From Bradyrhizobium ottawaense (GTDB lineage: Bacteria > Pseudomonadota > Alphaproteobacteria > Rhizobiales > Xanthobacteraceae), in contig NZ_LT629693.1 in the NCBI RefSeq assembly GCF_900099825.1, positions 6,583,001 to 6,647,000 on the forward strand: 64,000 nt of DNA, written 5' to 3'. The notes under the pieces are model-generated. The model saw only the letters and a program-made list of their open reading frames with translations, had not been told where the DNA came from and made no database searches. A program made the translations under genes and the position numbers. Below, piece by piece: positions 18,285 to 27,357 of this stretch (the stretch's first letter is position 1; each line of letters begins with the position of its first letter).

Positions 18285-20687
18285 ATGTATCAAGTTCTGA
18301 ATTGCCTGGTCACCGAGCATGATTGGCGACTGGTCGTCCTTGGTGGGGCTATTTGCTGGCTGGCCAGCGCGGTGGCGATCAGTTTGCTTCATCGCGCCAG
18401 GGCTTCGCAGGGGCGTACCCGCGCGATCTGGGTCGGCCTCGATGCGGCTGTGGGCGGCTGCGGAATTTGGGCCACCCACTTTGTTGCGATGCTGGCCTAC
18501 GATCCCGGCGCGGGCGCCGGATACAACATTCCGGTCACCCTGATCTCGCTGGTCTTCGCCGTGGCAATCTCCGCCGTCGGCCTCGGCATTGCGTCGCTCA
18601 ATGAGCGCCGGTGGACGGTCGCGATGGGCGGCGCGGTGGTCGGCCTCGGCGTTGCAGCGATGCACTACACCGGCATGATGGCCCTGGAGCTTCCGGCGCG
18701 GATCGTATGGTCGCCCGGCATTGTTCTCGCTTCGGTGGTGTTCGGAAGTGTTTTCGCAGCCATGGCGCTTGTTGTCGCCGTGCGCCGGGACGATCGCAGT
18801 CATACCTTGGCCGCCACGGGTCTGCTGACGGTCGCGATCGTTTCGCACCACTTCACCGCGATGGGGGCCGTCACGCTGGTTCCGGATCCTACCCTCGTCA
18901 TCGACGAATTGACGATCGCTCCGGCCGCGCTTTCCTTTTTGATCGCGGTGGCGGCCTTCGCCATTCTCGGCATATCGCTGGTGGCTGCCATGCTCGATCG
19001 CCGTTCGAGCAGCGAGCTGCATCAGCAGAAGGTTCTGCTCGACTCCGCGATCGGAAACATGTCGCAGGGACTTTGCATGTTCGATGCGGAAGGCCGCATC
19101 CTGCTGTTCAACGAACGTTACAGCGAGATGATGGATCGGACCGGTATGCCCCTCCAGGGCCGCATGTTGATCGACGTCCTCCAGGATCAGAAATCGAACG
19201 GGAAATGGGACGGCGATCCCGATGAGTTCTTCAACATGGTGGTGGCTGCGGCGAAAGCGGGCGAGACCCTGACCAGGGTCGTGACCCGCAACGGCCGTTC
19301 GATCCGCGTGGTCGATCAGCCGAAGAAAGGCGGCGGCTGGGTCGCGACCTTCGAGGATATTACCGAGTGGCAGCAGGCCCAGGAGCGGATTTCGCATATG
19401 GCGCGCCATGACGCGCTGACCAATCTGCCGAACCGGACGCTGTTCCGGGAGCAGCTCGAAAAGGCCTTGCGCCTCGCCAAGCGCAGCGACCAGCTCGCGG
19501 TATTTTGCCTCGATCTCGATCATTTCAAGGAAATCAACGACACGCTCGGCCATCCCGTCGGCGACGCCCTGCTGAAGGAAGTTGCCCGCCGGCTCGGCGA
19601 ATGCGTCACCGAGCACGATACGGTAGCGCGACTTGGCGGCGATGAATTCGCGGTCGTCCAGTTCTGCAGCGACTGCGATCCCTCAGCGGTGTCCTTGCTC
19701 GCCAGCCACATCGTCGAGCAGATCGGGGAGCCCTACGATATCGGCGGCCACCAGCTCGTCGTCGGCGTCAGCATCGGCATCTCGCTTGCGCCCGAGGACG
19801 GCAAGAATCCCGATGAACTATTGAAGAACGCCGATCTCGCGCTTTATCGCGCCAAGGCGGACGGCCGCGGCACCTATCGTTACTTCGAGACCGGCATGGA
19901 TGCCCGCGCCCAGGCGCGCCGCATTCTGGAACTGGATTTGCGCGCGGCGCTGCAGCGCCACGAGTTCGAAGTGTACTATCAGCCGATCCGCGACGTTGCC
20001 AGCGACGAGGTCGTTGCGTTCGAAGCCCTGGTTCGCTGGAATCATTCGCTGCGCGGCCTGATCTCTCCAGTCAACTTCATTCCGCTGGCGGAAGAAACCG
20101 GCCTGATCGTTCAACTCGGCGACTGGGTGCTTCGACAGGCCTGCATGGACGCCACCGGCTGGCCGGACAACGTCGATGTCGCCGTCAATCTTTCGCCGGT
20201 GCAGTTCAAGAATCCGAACCTGGTGTCGTCGGTGAAAGCGGCGTTGCGGGCCTCGGGTCTTCCGGCGCATCGCCTCGAGCTGGAGATTACGGAATCGGTG
20301 CTGCTGCAGAACAGCGCGGCGACGCTTGCGGTTCTGCACGAGCTTCGCGGCTTTGGCGTCAGGATCTCGCTCGACGACTTCGGAACCGGTTATTCGTCCC
20401 TGAGCTACCTGCGCAGTTTCCCGTTCGACAAGATCAAGATCGACCGTTCCTTCGTCAACGAACTCACCACGCGCGACGATTCCATGGCCATCGTCCGTGC
20501 CGTGACCAGTTTGGGCAAAAGCCTCGGGATCGTTACCACCGCGGAAGGCGTCGAGACCGAGGCGCAGTTCGAACTGTTGCGCCGCGAGGGCTGTACGCAG
20601 GCGCAGGGCTATTTGTTCAGCCAGCCGCGTCCCGCCGCCGAGGTGAACACGATGCTGTCGCGGCCGCGTGCGCGCATCGTCGCTTAG
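18285..20687 (+). CDS. MHYT-PAS-GGDEF-EAL cyclic-di-GMP enzyme
   Basis: 800 residues. Residues of about 1-235 form the MHYT membrane sensor, with the motif recurring as ATHFVAM, AMHYTGM and SHHFTAM on successive helices, where conserved His/Met are thought to bind a metal and sense a diatomic gas. A PAS-like region (SAIGNMSQGLCMFDAEGRI) follows. The cyclase motif RLGGDEF at about residue 448 is intact; the position of the RxxD inhibitory site reads TEHD, so product inhibition is probably absent. The phosphodiesterase domain keeps FEALVRWNH, ELEITES, DDFGTGYSSL, KIDRSF and AEGVETEAQ, so both activities look possible. Stand-alone gene, start supported by AGGGG before the ATG. Flagellar genes lie 16 kb away; motility control is an inference. 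Confidence 0.93.
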   Translation: MYQVLNCLVTEHDWRLVVLGGAICWLASAVAISLLHRARASQGRTRAIWVGLDAAVGGCGIWATHFVAMLAYDPGAGAGYNIPVTLISLVFAVAISAVGLGIASLNERRWTVAMGGAVVGLGVAAMHYTGMMALELPARIVWSPGIVLASVVFGSVFAAMALVVAVRRDDRSHTLAATGLLTVAIVSHHFTAMGAVTLVPDPTLVIDELTIAPAALSFLIAVAAFAILGISLVAAMLDRRSSSELHQQKVLLDSAIGNMSQGLCMFDAEGRILLFNERYSEMMDRTGMPLQGRMLIDVLQDQKSNGKWDGDPDEFFNMVVAAAKAGETLTRVVTRNGRSIRVVDQPKKGGGWVATFEDITEWQQAQERISHMARHDALTNLPNRTLFREQLEKALRLAKRSDQLAVFCLDLDHFKEINDTLGHPVGDALLKEVARRLGECVTEHDTVARLGGDEFAVVQFCSDCDPSAVSLLASHIVEQIGEPYDIGGHQLVVGVSIGISLAPEDGKNPDELLKNADLALYRAKADGRGTYRYFETGMDARAQARRILELDLRAALQRHEFEVYYQPIRDVASDEVVAFEALVRWNHSLRGLISPVNFIPLAEETGLIVQLGDWVLRQACMDATGWPDNVDVAVNLSPVQFKNPNLVSSVKAALRASGLPAHRLELEITESVLLQNSAATLAVLHELRGFGVRISLDDFGTGYSSLSYLRSFPFDKIKIDRSFVNELTTRDDSMAIVRAVTSLGKSLGIVTTAEGVETEAQFELLRREGCTQAQGYLFSQPRPAAEVNTMLSRPRARIVA

Positions 20688-21003
20688 GACGTGTGCTCAC
20701 AAATCCAGTACGGGCATACGGGATGGCGATGCCCGCATTCCCCCTCAAAAGCGGACATCGACCGTGCACAACGAATGTCCGCTTGGTGCGTGCCAACAGC
20801 CGATCTTCGCAACGCGCCAGTTCAGGCTACTCGAACGTGCCGAGTGTGGAACCAGGAAGCCGCCGCAAATCGCGCGCGGAGGGTTCCCGCATTTGAAATA
20901 AAAATTGATCGAATGGCTAAAAAAAGCGGGGATATTTCCCAAAAGCGGCTTGATTTTCCATTCTTCTTTTTGCCTGGGGCATTTGTTTGATGGGTAAGAA
21001 CAG
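20688..21003. other. Intergenic stretch with an inverted repeat
   Basis: No gene recognised in 316 bases. It contains an inverted repeat AAGCGGACAT/ATGTCCGCTT at about 20750-20787, a sequence type scattered through this accessory region (similar AGCGGACA fragments occur near 25093 and 28470). Composition is less GC-rich than the flanking core genes. Confidence 0.5.
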
Positions 21004-21192
21004 ATGACTGATCAACAATTGGCACTTGAGGCGATTAACGAAGCGCAACACATACTGGAAGACTACCTTCGGCCCCGGCCGCAGAACAATGAGCGTATCC
21101 TCGACAGGTTGGTGGAAGTTCTCGAACGCCCCGATTTGGTAGTCGCTGTAGGCCGCTTGCAGCTGCGAAGCAGTCTCTCAGTGCGCAAATGA
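21004..21192 (+). CDS. Small hypothetical protein
   Basis: 62 residues, mostly helical and charged (EAINEAQHILEDYLRPRP, LDRLVEVLERPDLV), no signal peptide or membrane segment. No family recognised. It overlaps the next gene by four bases (ATGA), the usual arrangement of translationally coupled partners, which is the main reason to regard it as real. No strong ribosome site is seen. Confidence 0.5.
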   Translation: MTDQQLALEAINEAQHILEDYLRPRPQNNERILDRLVEVLERPDLVVAVGRLQLRSSLSVRK

Positions 21193-21542
21193 GGAAACTG
21201 CCATCAATCGCTTTGGCCGCCTCTATTGCTGCGCTCTTGTCAGAGATGCCAAATGCGCAGGCCAAACAACAATGCAGCGCCGCGACGCCATCAAATCCGC
21301 ACGGGCGTTGGTGGTCCTATCGTCTGATCGATGGACGAAAGTGCTGGTACGAAGGCAAGCCCATGCTTTCGAAATCGTTGCTGGTATGGCCGAAGGAGGC
21401 CTCCGCGCAACCCGCCTCCGACGGAGAAGTTACACGCATTGTCACACAGAAGCCTGCCAATCCGTTAGACGCGCAAGCCCGGTCACTGAAAGACGCTGAT
21501 ACTTTCGAAGCGCGATGGCGAGAAAGGGTGGAAACGCAATAG
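21189..21542 (+). CDS. Small secreted hypothetical protein
   Basis: 117 residues with a clear signal peptide (PSIALAASIAALLSEMPNAQA). The mature part begins with a Cys/Trp-rich stretch (WWSYRLIDGRKCWYEGKPM), a pattern seen in short exported proteins of bradyrhizobia in which tryptophans and a Cys pair recur. The rest is hydrophilic and ends EARWRERVETQ. It overlaps the preceding 62-codon gene by an ATGA, so the two form a small operon. Function unknown. Confidence 0.6.
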   Translation: MRKLPSIALAASIAALLSEMPNAQAKQQCSAATPSNPHGRWWSYRLIDGRKCWYEGKPMLSKSLLVWPKEASAQPASDGEVTRIVTQKPANPLDAQARSLKDADTFEARWRERVETQ

Positions 21543-21627
21543 GCGTTGCCGCCAAAGGAAGTCTCGACGCAATTGGTTGTTGGCTGCTCGCGAGCAGCGC
21601 TTGTTTTTCAACCGGCGGAAACCAGCA

Positions 21628-22269
21628 ATGCGAACGGCGGCAGATTTCAATCTCTATTACGCGACCCCTGACCCCTGGCATATTTCCCACGCGCGATTCA
21701 GGGACAAGGTCTTGCGCCGACGCCTCAAGCCATTGATCCGGGGCAAATCCGTTCTTGAGCTCGGATGCGGCGAAGGCCACTTGACCCACGCAGTTTTTGG
21801 CAAAGCACGATCCGTCGTCGGCATCGACATAAGCGATATAGCAATTGCTCGCGCCAAATCGCTAAACCTGCCAAATGCCAGATTTGAAATCTGTGATTTT
21901 TTACAGGCGTCATTCGAGGGGCACGACGTGATCACAGCCCTCGAATGCGTCTACTATCTGTCCTTCCAGGAGCAGGGAGCGTTTTTGGAGAAAGTTGCCA
22001 AAGAACACCCGGGCAAAATACTTCTGCTTTCGGGTCCAATTGTCGACTACAGAAGACACTTCAGTCATAAGCGATTGATGCTCGAGTTCACGACTCTGGG
22101 GTTCGCTCCCCTTAAATTTTATAACCTGTCCGTTTATTGGTATCCGCCTTCATCCAGAATTGTCGCAAACCTGATCAAGCTGCCACTTGGACATACCTTG
22201 CTTGATTGGATACCGGAGTCGATGGTCTACCAAAGGCTATACGTACTTCGCGCACCGAAACCCCTCTGA
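21628..22269 (+). CDS. Class I SAM-dependent methyltransferase, NodS-like
   Basis: 213 residues from the ATG at 21628; an in-frame start at 21577 would add 17 residues. SAM motif I is VLELGCGEGHLTHAVFG, followed by an acidic residue at the end of the next strand (VVGIDISDIAIARAK) and the motif FEICDFLQASF. The N-terminal YATPDPWHISHARFRD resembles the DPW segment of the NodS and related N-methyltransferases. The acceptor is unknown; no nod genes are in the window, so a nodulation role is not claimed. The gene is less GC-rich than its core neighbours and lies next to an IS110-family element, consistent with horizontal gain. Confidence 0.75.
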   Translation: MRTAADFNLYYATPDPWHISHARFRDKVLRRRLKPLIRGKSVLELGCGEGHLTHAVFGKARSVVGIDISDIAIARAKSLNLPNARFEICDFLQASFEGHDVITALECVYYLSFQEQGAFLEKVAKEHPGKILLLSGPIVDYRRHFSHKRLMLEFTTLGFAPLKFYNLSVYWYPPSSRIVANLIKLPLGHTLLDWIPESMVYQRLYVLRAPKPL

Positions 22270-22552
22270 CGATATTCGATAGCCCTACAAAAGAGGCTTC
22301 GTGTGGGCTCGGCCGGAGCAAGCAATCCGACCATGCAAGCGACTGCAATGTCTCCCCTCAATGTGGTTTGCTTCAACGCAACCACCCTATGGCACCTCGA
22401 TGCCGAAGAGTGGGCGCCGTCCACATGGGGTAATCGCAGGAGCGAGTTGCCCAAAATCAATCACTAGTCTTGGAGGGTGGCTGTTCCCCGATAGGATGGA
22501 GATACGGGCTCACGACTGGACGCCGGGCCCAAGCATCGAATGGAGAACAGCC
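22270..22552. other. Left flank of the IS110-type element
   Basis: No gene. The true left end of the insertion sequence lies somewhere here, but no clean terminal inverted repeat is visible. An 8-base GGCTCACG at about 22508 has its reverse complement CGTGAGCC at about 23628 beyond the transposase, a possible subterminal pair. Confidence 0.35.
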
Positions 22553-23578
22553 ATGGAAGAATATATCGGTCTCGACGTGTCGATGAAAGAGACGTCAATC
22601 TCGATCCGCCGAGCAGGTGAACGGATCTGGCGCGGCAAGTGCGCATCTGATCCCAGACTCATAGCCGAGCTCATCCGCAAGCGGGCGCCAGCCGTGAAAC
22701 GCGTGGTGTTCGAGACCGGACCACTGTCGATATGGTTTTATCATTCTCTGCGCACCGAGGGGTTGCCGGCGATCTGCATCGATGCGCGCCATGCTAAAGC
22801 GGCGCTCGATATGGCAGCGAACAAGACGGACGCGAACGACGCCGATGGTCTGGCGCAGCTCGCAGAAGTCGGTTTCTTTCGTGAGGTTCGGGTGAAGGGA
22901 TTTGACAGCATGCTGACCCGCACGCTTGTCGCGGCACGCACGCGGCTGGTCCGTATCACTACAGAGCTTTCCAACCAGATCCGCGGTGTCATGAAAACCT
23001 TCGGTCTGCTCGTTCCTGCTGGAAAGGGAAGCACCTTCGAGAAGAACGTCCGGAGCCTTCTTGCCGATCAGGGCGGACTTGCATTGATCGTGCTTCCGAT
23101 GCTGGAAGCCTGGCGAGGCATTCGCATCCGCGCCGCCGAACTCGGACGCCAGTTGGTCCGGGACGCGCGCCAGAGTCAGGCTTGCCGTATCCTTATGTCC
23201 ATTCCCGGCATCGGTGCGATCACCGCAACTGCCTTCAGCACAGCCATTGAGAGGCCAGACAACTTCAAGAAATCCCGATCTGTTGGCGCCTGGATCGGCC
23301 TGACGACGCGTCGCTACCAATCCGGAGAAGTCGATTATGACGGCCATATATCCCGACGTGGCGATCGCCATTTGCGAGGGCTTCTCTACGAAGCGGCCGC
23401 GGTCATTCTGACGCGCAGCTCAACCGACAGCACTCTGCGCAGGTGGGGTCTGAAGCTCCGGGAGAGGATCGGCTTCAAAAGAGCTGCCGTGGCCGTGGCG
23501 CGCAAACTGGCGGTTATAATGCATACGATGCTTAAGACTGGCGAACTCTTCAATCCGAATGCCGGAGCCGCCGCATAA
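22553..23578 (+). mobile_element. IS110-family transposase (DEDD type), apparently intact
   Basis: 341 residues. The N-terminal RuvC-like domain shows the DEDD residues: YIGLDVSMKE (Asp), VVFETGPLS (Glu) and NKTDANDADGLAQL (Asp pair). The C-terminal Transposase_20 domain has the helix-hairpin-helix MSIPGIGAITATAF and the region SVGAWIGLTTRRYQSG. IS110 elements move through a Holliday-junction-like intermediate and are guided by a structured non-coding RNA transcribed from the element's own end (bridge RNA), so the non-coding flanks matter. The reading frame is uninterrupted. A frame extending upstream to 22301 is judged artefactual. The element sits between the methyltransferase and the beta-barrel gene. 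Confidence 0.92.
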
Positions 23579-24046
23579 GTCCCGATAGCGTTCAGAACCT
23601 GAACGCCTAAGGTGTCCCTGCCGGGACGTGAGCCGAGCCATTCCGCTGATGCTGTTGCACTGCTGACTCAGCAAAGTGCGTCGTCCACATTGAAGGCTCG
23701 TCCTGCGAAGCTCTATCATGCGGCGGCTACTGTCGACCGCGAAGACAACCATGCACCCGGCAGCGTCCCCTGAACGAATTATATACTTGACGCCTCAGCA
23801 GCGATTAGACAACAGCATCAATCGCTACCGAATCGGACTTTCAGGCCATGTCCGGTCTTCCCTCGGAAGCGACCGGATTGCGGGCATCCCGGATTGGCAG
23901 CATTGTGCCACTTCCGGACTCATTCCAGCCATCTTTGAAAAAGGGACTGTTGCATTTACGGTACGGAGTTTCAGGGTTTAAGCGCCTATAATGCATTCAA
24001 GATTATGGTTGCTTATTGCATTAGATCAGAGGCTGGAGGAACTACG
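23579..24046. other. Right flank of the IS element and leader of the beta-barrel gene
   Basis: No gene is supported in 468 bases. The first part probably belongs to the IS110 right end. A TATAAT-like -10 box lies at about 23986, 60 bases before the porin-like gene, but no convincing -35 is seen. Confidence 0.4.
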
Positions 24047-24817
24047 ATGAAGAAGTTCTTGCTGGGTACGGTTGGTTTGGTTGCATTGGGGGTGGCGGCT
24101 CCCGCGTCGGCGGCTGATCTGGCTGCGCGTCCTTACACCAAGGCGCCGCCCCCGATGGTCGCGGCGATCTATGACTGGAGCGGTTTCTACATTGGTGCGA
24201 ACGGCGGTTGGGGAAGCCAACGGAATTGCTTCACTGCCGTGAGCGCGACAGGCACTTTCCTCGCTGCTGAAGGTTGCCACAACGCAACCGGAGGCGTCGC
24301 TGGTGGTCAGATCGGTTATCGCTGGCAGGTCAGCCAATGGGTGTTCGGCCTCGAAGCCCAAGGCGACTGGGCTAATCTGCGTGCATCAAATGCAAGCCTC
24401 TTCTTTCCCGGTCCCGGTTTCATCAATCGCTCGCAAATGAACGCGTTCGGGTTGTTCACCGGTCAGGTTGGCTATGCCTGGAACAACGTCCTGCTCTACG
24501 TGAAGGGCGGCGCCGCGGTGACCGACAATCGTAGGGATATCCTCTTCGCCGCAACGAACGCGGTTGTAGCAACGTCCAGCAATAACACGCAGTGGGGCGG
24601 CACAGTTGGCGTCGGCCTCGAATACGGCTTTGCCCCGAATTGGTCGGTTGCCGTTGAGTACGATCATATCTTCTCGAGCAACCGCAACACGACGTTTTTT
24701 GTTCCGGCAACGAGCACCTTCTTTGGCGCTGATCGGATTAGCGGCGGTGTGGATCTTGTCACGGCCCGCGTGGACTACCACTTCAACTGGGGCGGTCCGC
24801 TCGTCGCCCGTTACTGA
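24047..24817 (+). CDS. Outer-membrane beta-barrel protein, Omp25/Omp31-like
   Basis: 256 residues: signal peptide KKFLLGTVGLVALGVAAPASA, then DLAARPYTKAPPPMVAAIYDWSGFYIGANGG, the typical opening of rhizobial and Brucella Omp25/Omp31-like 8-strand barrels. Alternating hydrophobic strands run to the C-terminus, which ends with the aromatic pattern ARVDYHFNWGGPLVARY. The start at 24047 is set by GGAGGA just before the ATG rather than the upstream frame start at 24005. Followed at once by a strong terminator, so transcribed alone. These proteins stabilise the outer membrane and may bind haemin; this one lies immediately beside the IS element. Confidence 0.9.
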   Translation: MKKFLLGTVGLVALGVAAPASAADLAARPYTKAPPPMVAAIYDWSGFYIGANGGWGSQRNCFTAVSATGTFLAAEGCHNATGGVAGGQIGYRWQVSQWVFGLEAQGDWANLRASNASLFFPGPGFINRSQMNAFGLFTGQVGYAWNNVLLYVKGGAAVTDNRRDILFAATNAVVATSSNNTQWGGTVGVGLEYGFAPNWSVAVEYDHIFSSNRNTTFFVPATSTFFGADRISGGVDLVTARVDYHFNWGGPLVARY

Positions 24818-24843
24818 TTTCCCTCTAATCTCCAGCAAACTTA

Positions 24844-24870
24844 AGCCCCGGCATTGTCCGGGGCTTTTTT
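24844..24870 (+). terminator. Rho-independent terminator of the beta-barrel gene
   Basis: Stem AGCCCCGG/CCGGGGCT with a short CATTGT loop and a following T6 run, 27 bases after the stop. Confidence 0.9.
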
Positions 24871-25122
24871 CGGCTCCGGATTGATAAGTTTGGTTTCCAG
24901 TTGCCGCGTGGCATCGAATTCCGTTCCGGGTCATTCGCGTCGGTTTCGCCGCTTGCCGGTCACTTCCGGTGTACCCTCATCATCGGACATGGCCAGGCCG
25001 ACCGGGCTGGTCTGGTTCGTGCCGGAAGCGGAGATCACGACTTTGCCCCGGGATGCGTGCTTTGCTCCCAAGATCGGCTAGAGGAGATGGCGGAAGCGTT
25101 GTCCGCTTGGTGCCAGGAAGAG

Positions 25123-25803
25123 CTAGCTTGCCCCCGAGCCAGGTGCCGGCGCAGGACTCAGCGGGGCGCCCCCTACCGAAAAGGGGCCGACAGGCTTGGG
25201 AAGCGGAGGAAGAGTTGGAGGAAGAACTGGAGGGAGTACTTTTCGCGACGCCTGGACGACCCGCGCGCGAGGATTTGGACGTGGGATGCTGGAAGTCGTC
25301 GACGGTGGGATGCTGGAAGTCGTCAGCGGCGGCGTCACCTGATTCTGCAGGGAGCTCACCTGCGCCGTCAGCAAGGAGAGTTGACGGGTTATTCTTTTCA
25401 AATCCGCCTGTTGGGTTGCGGAGCTCTGCGTGAGCGACACTAACACATCGGCGTCTTGCTGCTGCGACGACTGAATGTCCCTCAGTCCCGCCCTGACAAC
25501 TGGATCCGGTACGAGGACTGGAGCCGGGTTGGGCGGCGGAGGTGCAGCGACGCGATTGAAATTCCGCGGGGAGAAGCGCCTGAAGTCCGGCAAGGAGAGC
25601 CGATCGACGCTCGGCAAAGAGAACTGCTTGAAATCCGGCAGAGAGAATCCACCGAAACTCGGCAAGGAATTGGCGGTGGCGGCACCAAGGACGGCCAGGG
25701 CAGCCAGGGACACCGCTATCACCGGCACCCGGCTCGAGGCCACCTGCGGTGCCGCCTCGGGCTGTTTGTCCCCTTGCGTTTCCCTGTCCGGTGCTTCGGT
25801 CAC
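25123..25803 (-). CDS. Membrane-anchored protein with octapeptide repeats
   Basis: 226 residues, no family recognised. An acidic cytoplasmic N-terminus is followed by one membrane segment (VPVIAVSLAALAVLGAATA), then about five tandem 8-residue repeats, SLPSFGGF, SLPDFKQF, SLPSVDRL, SLPDFRRF and SPRNFNRV. After a Pro-rich linker comes a predicted coiled coil (DIQSSQQQDADVLVSLTQ ... TRQLSLLTAQVSSLQNQV) and a Pro/Ser-rich C-terminus. This architecture suggests a periplasmic stalk anchored in the inner membrane. Codon-period repeats and the intact frame argue that it is real. Located in the accessory region between the beta-barrel gene and small orphan genes. Confidence 0.65.
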   Translation of the reverse strand: MTEAPDRETQGDKQPEAAPQVASSRVPVIAVSLAALAVLGAATANSLPSFGGFSLPDFKQFSLPSVDRLSLPDFRRFSPRNFNRVAAPPPPNPAPVLVPDPVVRAGLRDIQSSQQQDADVLVSLTQSSATQQADLKRITRQLSLLTAQVSSLQNQVTPPLTTSSIPPSTTSSIPRPNPRARVVQASRKVLPPVLPPTLPPLPKPVGPFSVGGAPLSPAPAPGSGAS

Positions 25804-26386
25804 CTGCGTTCCCTACGTCTCAGCCCAGTCGCGAGATTCTTCCCATCGCCGGTCAGCAAAACAAAAGAGCCGCCGCGGTGAGAAACCAGCAATGGCTCGC
25901 GCGCGCTTGCCCACCCGAATTCGGCTCAAATCATGGGCTCGTATGGTTAATGATCGGTTATTCCAGAGACCAGCCGACCTCAGTGCCCGTCCGAGCCAGG
26001 TCCGTTGATACCCCTGATACTGTTCCAAAGCTCCCGTTGAGACGACTCGCGATCCGTCATTCCTTTCAAACGGCTATGACCGGCGACATCAGCTGCAAAA
26101 TATGGGCTGTAAGCCGTCGCACTAAGTGTTCGCGGGTCAAGAGATTCTCCCGCCGAGGCCCGTTTGTTGCCGGCCTCGTAGCAGCGGCGCGCCAATTCAT
26201 CACGCTTGTCAGCGTTGCGGCGGCAGCCTGGCCGCTCGGGTCGCGCGCGCAACAGTCGGGGTGGGGATCAGAAATGAAACGGCGCGGGCGCGGTTGGCTC
26301 AAGAGAACCGGTGCGCCCTTCAACAGCTTCGCCTGGCCGCTAGGATCAGCCCGCCAGCGCTGAAGGACTTAAAGGCGGCCTTAGTG
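25804..26386. other. Gene-poor stretch with a decayed ABC_sub_bind leader
   Basis: 583 bases without an intact gene. The only recognisable content is a fragment of a Tat-type leader at 26190-26255 (separate entry). The rest shows scattered short frames only. Confidence 0.5.
26190..26255 (+). pseudogene. Remnant of an ABC_sub_bind (DUF534) signal region
   Basis: The plus-strand translation RQFITLVSVAAAAWPLGSRA followed by QQ closely resembles the leader of ABC_sub_bind proteins such as the intact copy at 28341 (RREFIGLLGGAVAWPLAAHGQQ). After the QQ no family sequence continues, so only about 22 codons survive. It marks recombination or decay of a paralogue. Confidence 0.5.
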
Positions 26387-26590
26387 CTATTCAGATGATG
26401 AGGATATATAGCCCATGTGCAAGCAGGTCGGTCGTCGGTCACCATCGAACAGCACGGTGATACCGGTGGTGCGACGGCTCAAGCCGACAACGATGCCGAT
26501 CTTGTCAGCCAGATTTGGGCAACGAACCGCTCCAAGTTTGTTGATCTTAAAGCGGGTGCCGACTGCGATTCTATTTGCGTCCCAGTCCAT
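26387..26590 (-). CDS. Small conserved-type hypothetical protein
   Basis: 67 residues. The pattern IAVGTRFKINKLGAVRCPNL, then GIVVGLSRRTTGITVLFDGD and a C-terminal SLH-like end (LHMGYISSSSE) resembles a short beta-rich protein common in bradyrhizobial genomes, with a KOW-like strand arrangement. Function unknown. A GGAG lies eight bases before the ATG. It stands alone in the accessory region. Confidence 0.6.
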   Translation of the reverse strand: MDWDANRIAVGTRFKINKLGAVRCPNLADKIGIVVGLSRRTTGITVLFDGDRRPTCLHMGYISSSSE

Positions 26591-26887
26591 GGCTTAGCTC
26601 CGCAAAGCCTTGATCGACCGGGCATTGTTGACGGCCTTTGTTTCAGGATCATTGCGTGGCCTACAGAAATTGGTTTCGTGGCAGCTACCGGCGTTGTCGT
26701 TCGTGTGCCGGAAGGTGGATGGAACTTAAGGGGTCCTCCTTTTTAGTCGTCATTGCATTGGTTCCTTCGGATAGAGTGTGTCGGCCTACCGGGCACACGC
26801 CGCCCAGCCCCCGGCCCGGAGACCAGGCGGCCCTGCCAAGCGTCTCGCGAGGCGGGGTCGCTGTGCGGGCTTGCTGGAACCAAGGTG

Positions 26888-27199
26888 ATGCGTAGCTCCC
26901 CCTCCATCGTGCCGCATGACGCTGACCGCGACACCTATCTGGTGCTAAACGATTTTGGCAGGCTCGGGCGCGCTTGGTGCGAGGCCGACGAGGAAGGCAC
27001 AGACCGCGAGACGCTGATCCGCCGTTTCCTCGCTGACCAGTTTAGCCATCCGGTGCGGATCGTTGCCTTCAATACCGCCGAGGGCTGGTCGCGCGACGTC
27101 ACGGTCGATATTGCCGACGAGCTGCGTCGGCGCTTTCCCGAATACGACGAGGTGCCGCTCTCTGTGCAGAAGTTCTTGGAAATCGCTGCCCGGCGCTAA
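26888..27199 (+). CDS. Small hypothetical protein
   Basis: 103 residues from ATG 26888 (AAGG just upstream). The sequence has an N-terminal HDADRDTYLVLNDFGRLGRA and the central ETLIRRFLADQFSHPVRIVAFNTAEGWSRD, then VTVDIADELRRRFPEYDEVP; proteins of this pattern recur in rhizobial genomes near mobile regions. No catalytic motif recognised. Soluble, acidic, no leader. The frame is open to 26753, but the extra residues look like translated intergenic DNA. Confidence 0.6.
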   Translation: MRSSPSIVPHDADRDTYLVLNDFGRLGRAWCEADEEGTDRETLIRRFLADQFSHPVRIVAFNTAEGWSRDVTVDIADELRRRFPEYDEVPLSVQKFLEIAARR

Positions 27200-27357
27200 G
27201 CTGTCCGATTCGCACCATGAGGTTAAATACGACGGTGACCTGAGACGACACGGAGGTCCGTTCTACCTCCCCCCGAAGCAGACATCGTCAGGCGACACGC
27301 TTAAGTCGGTTCAGTGCCGATTTTTGCAACAAAATCTGCCAGATGCAGACATGAACA

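Noticed and set aside
21628..22269. A nodulation role for the NodS-like methyltransferase
   Set aside because: No nod box, nodA-C or other nodulation genes are in the window; the resemblance is at family level only.
22301..22552. An N-terminal extension of the IS110 transposase
   Set aside because: The family begins with the sequence YIGLDVS right after the ATG at 22553; the upstream residues show no family features.
23718..23981. An 87-codon frame after the transposase
   Set aside because: No family features or ribosome site; it probably lies in the IS right end and flanking DNA.
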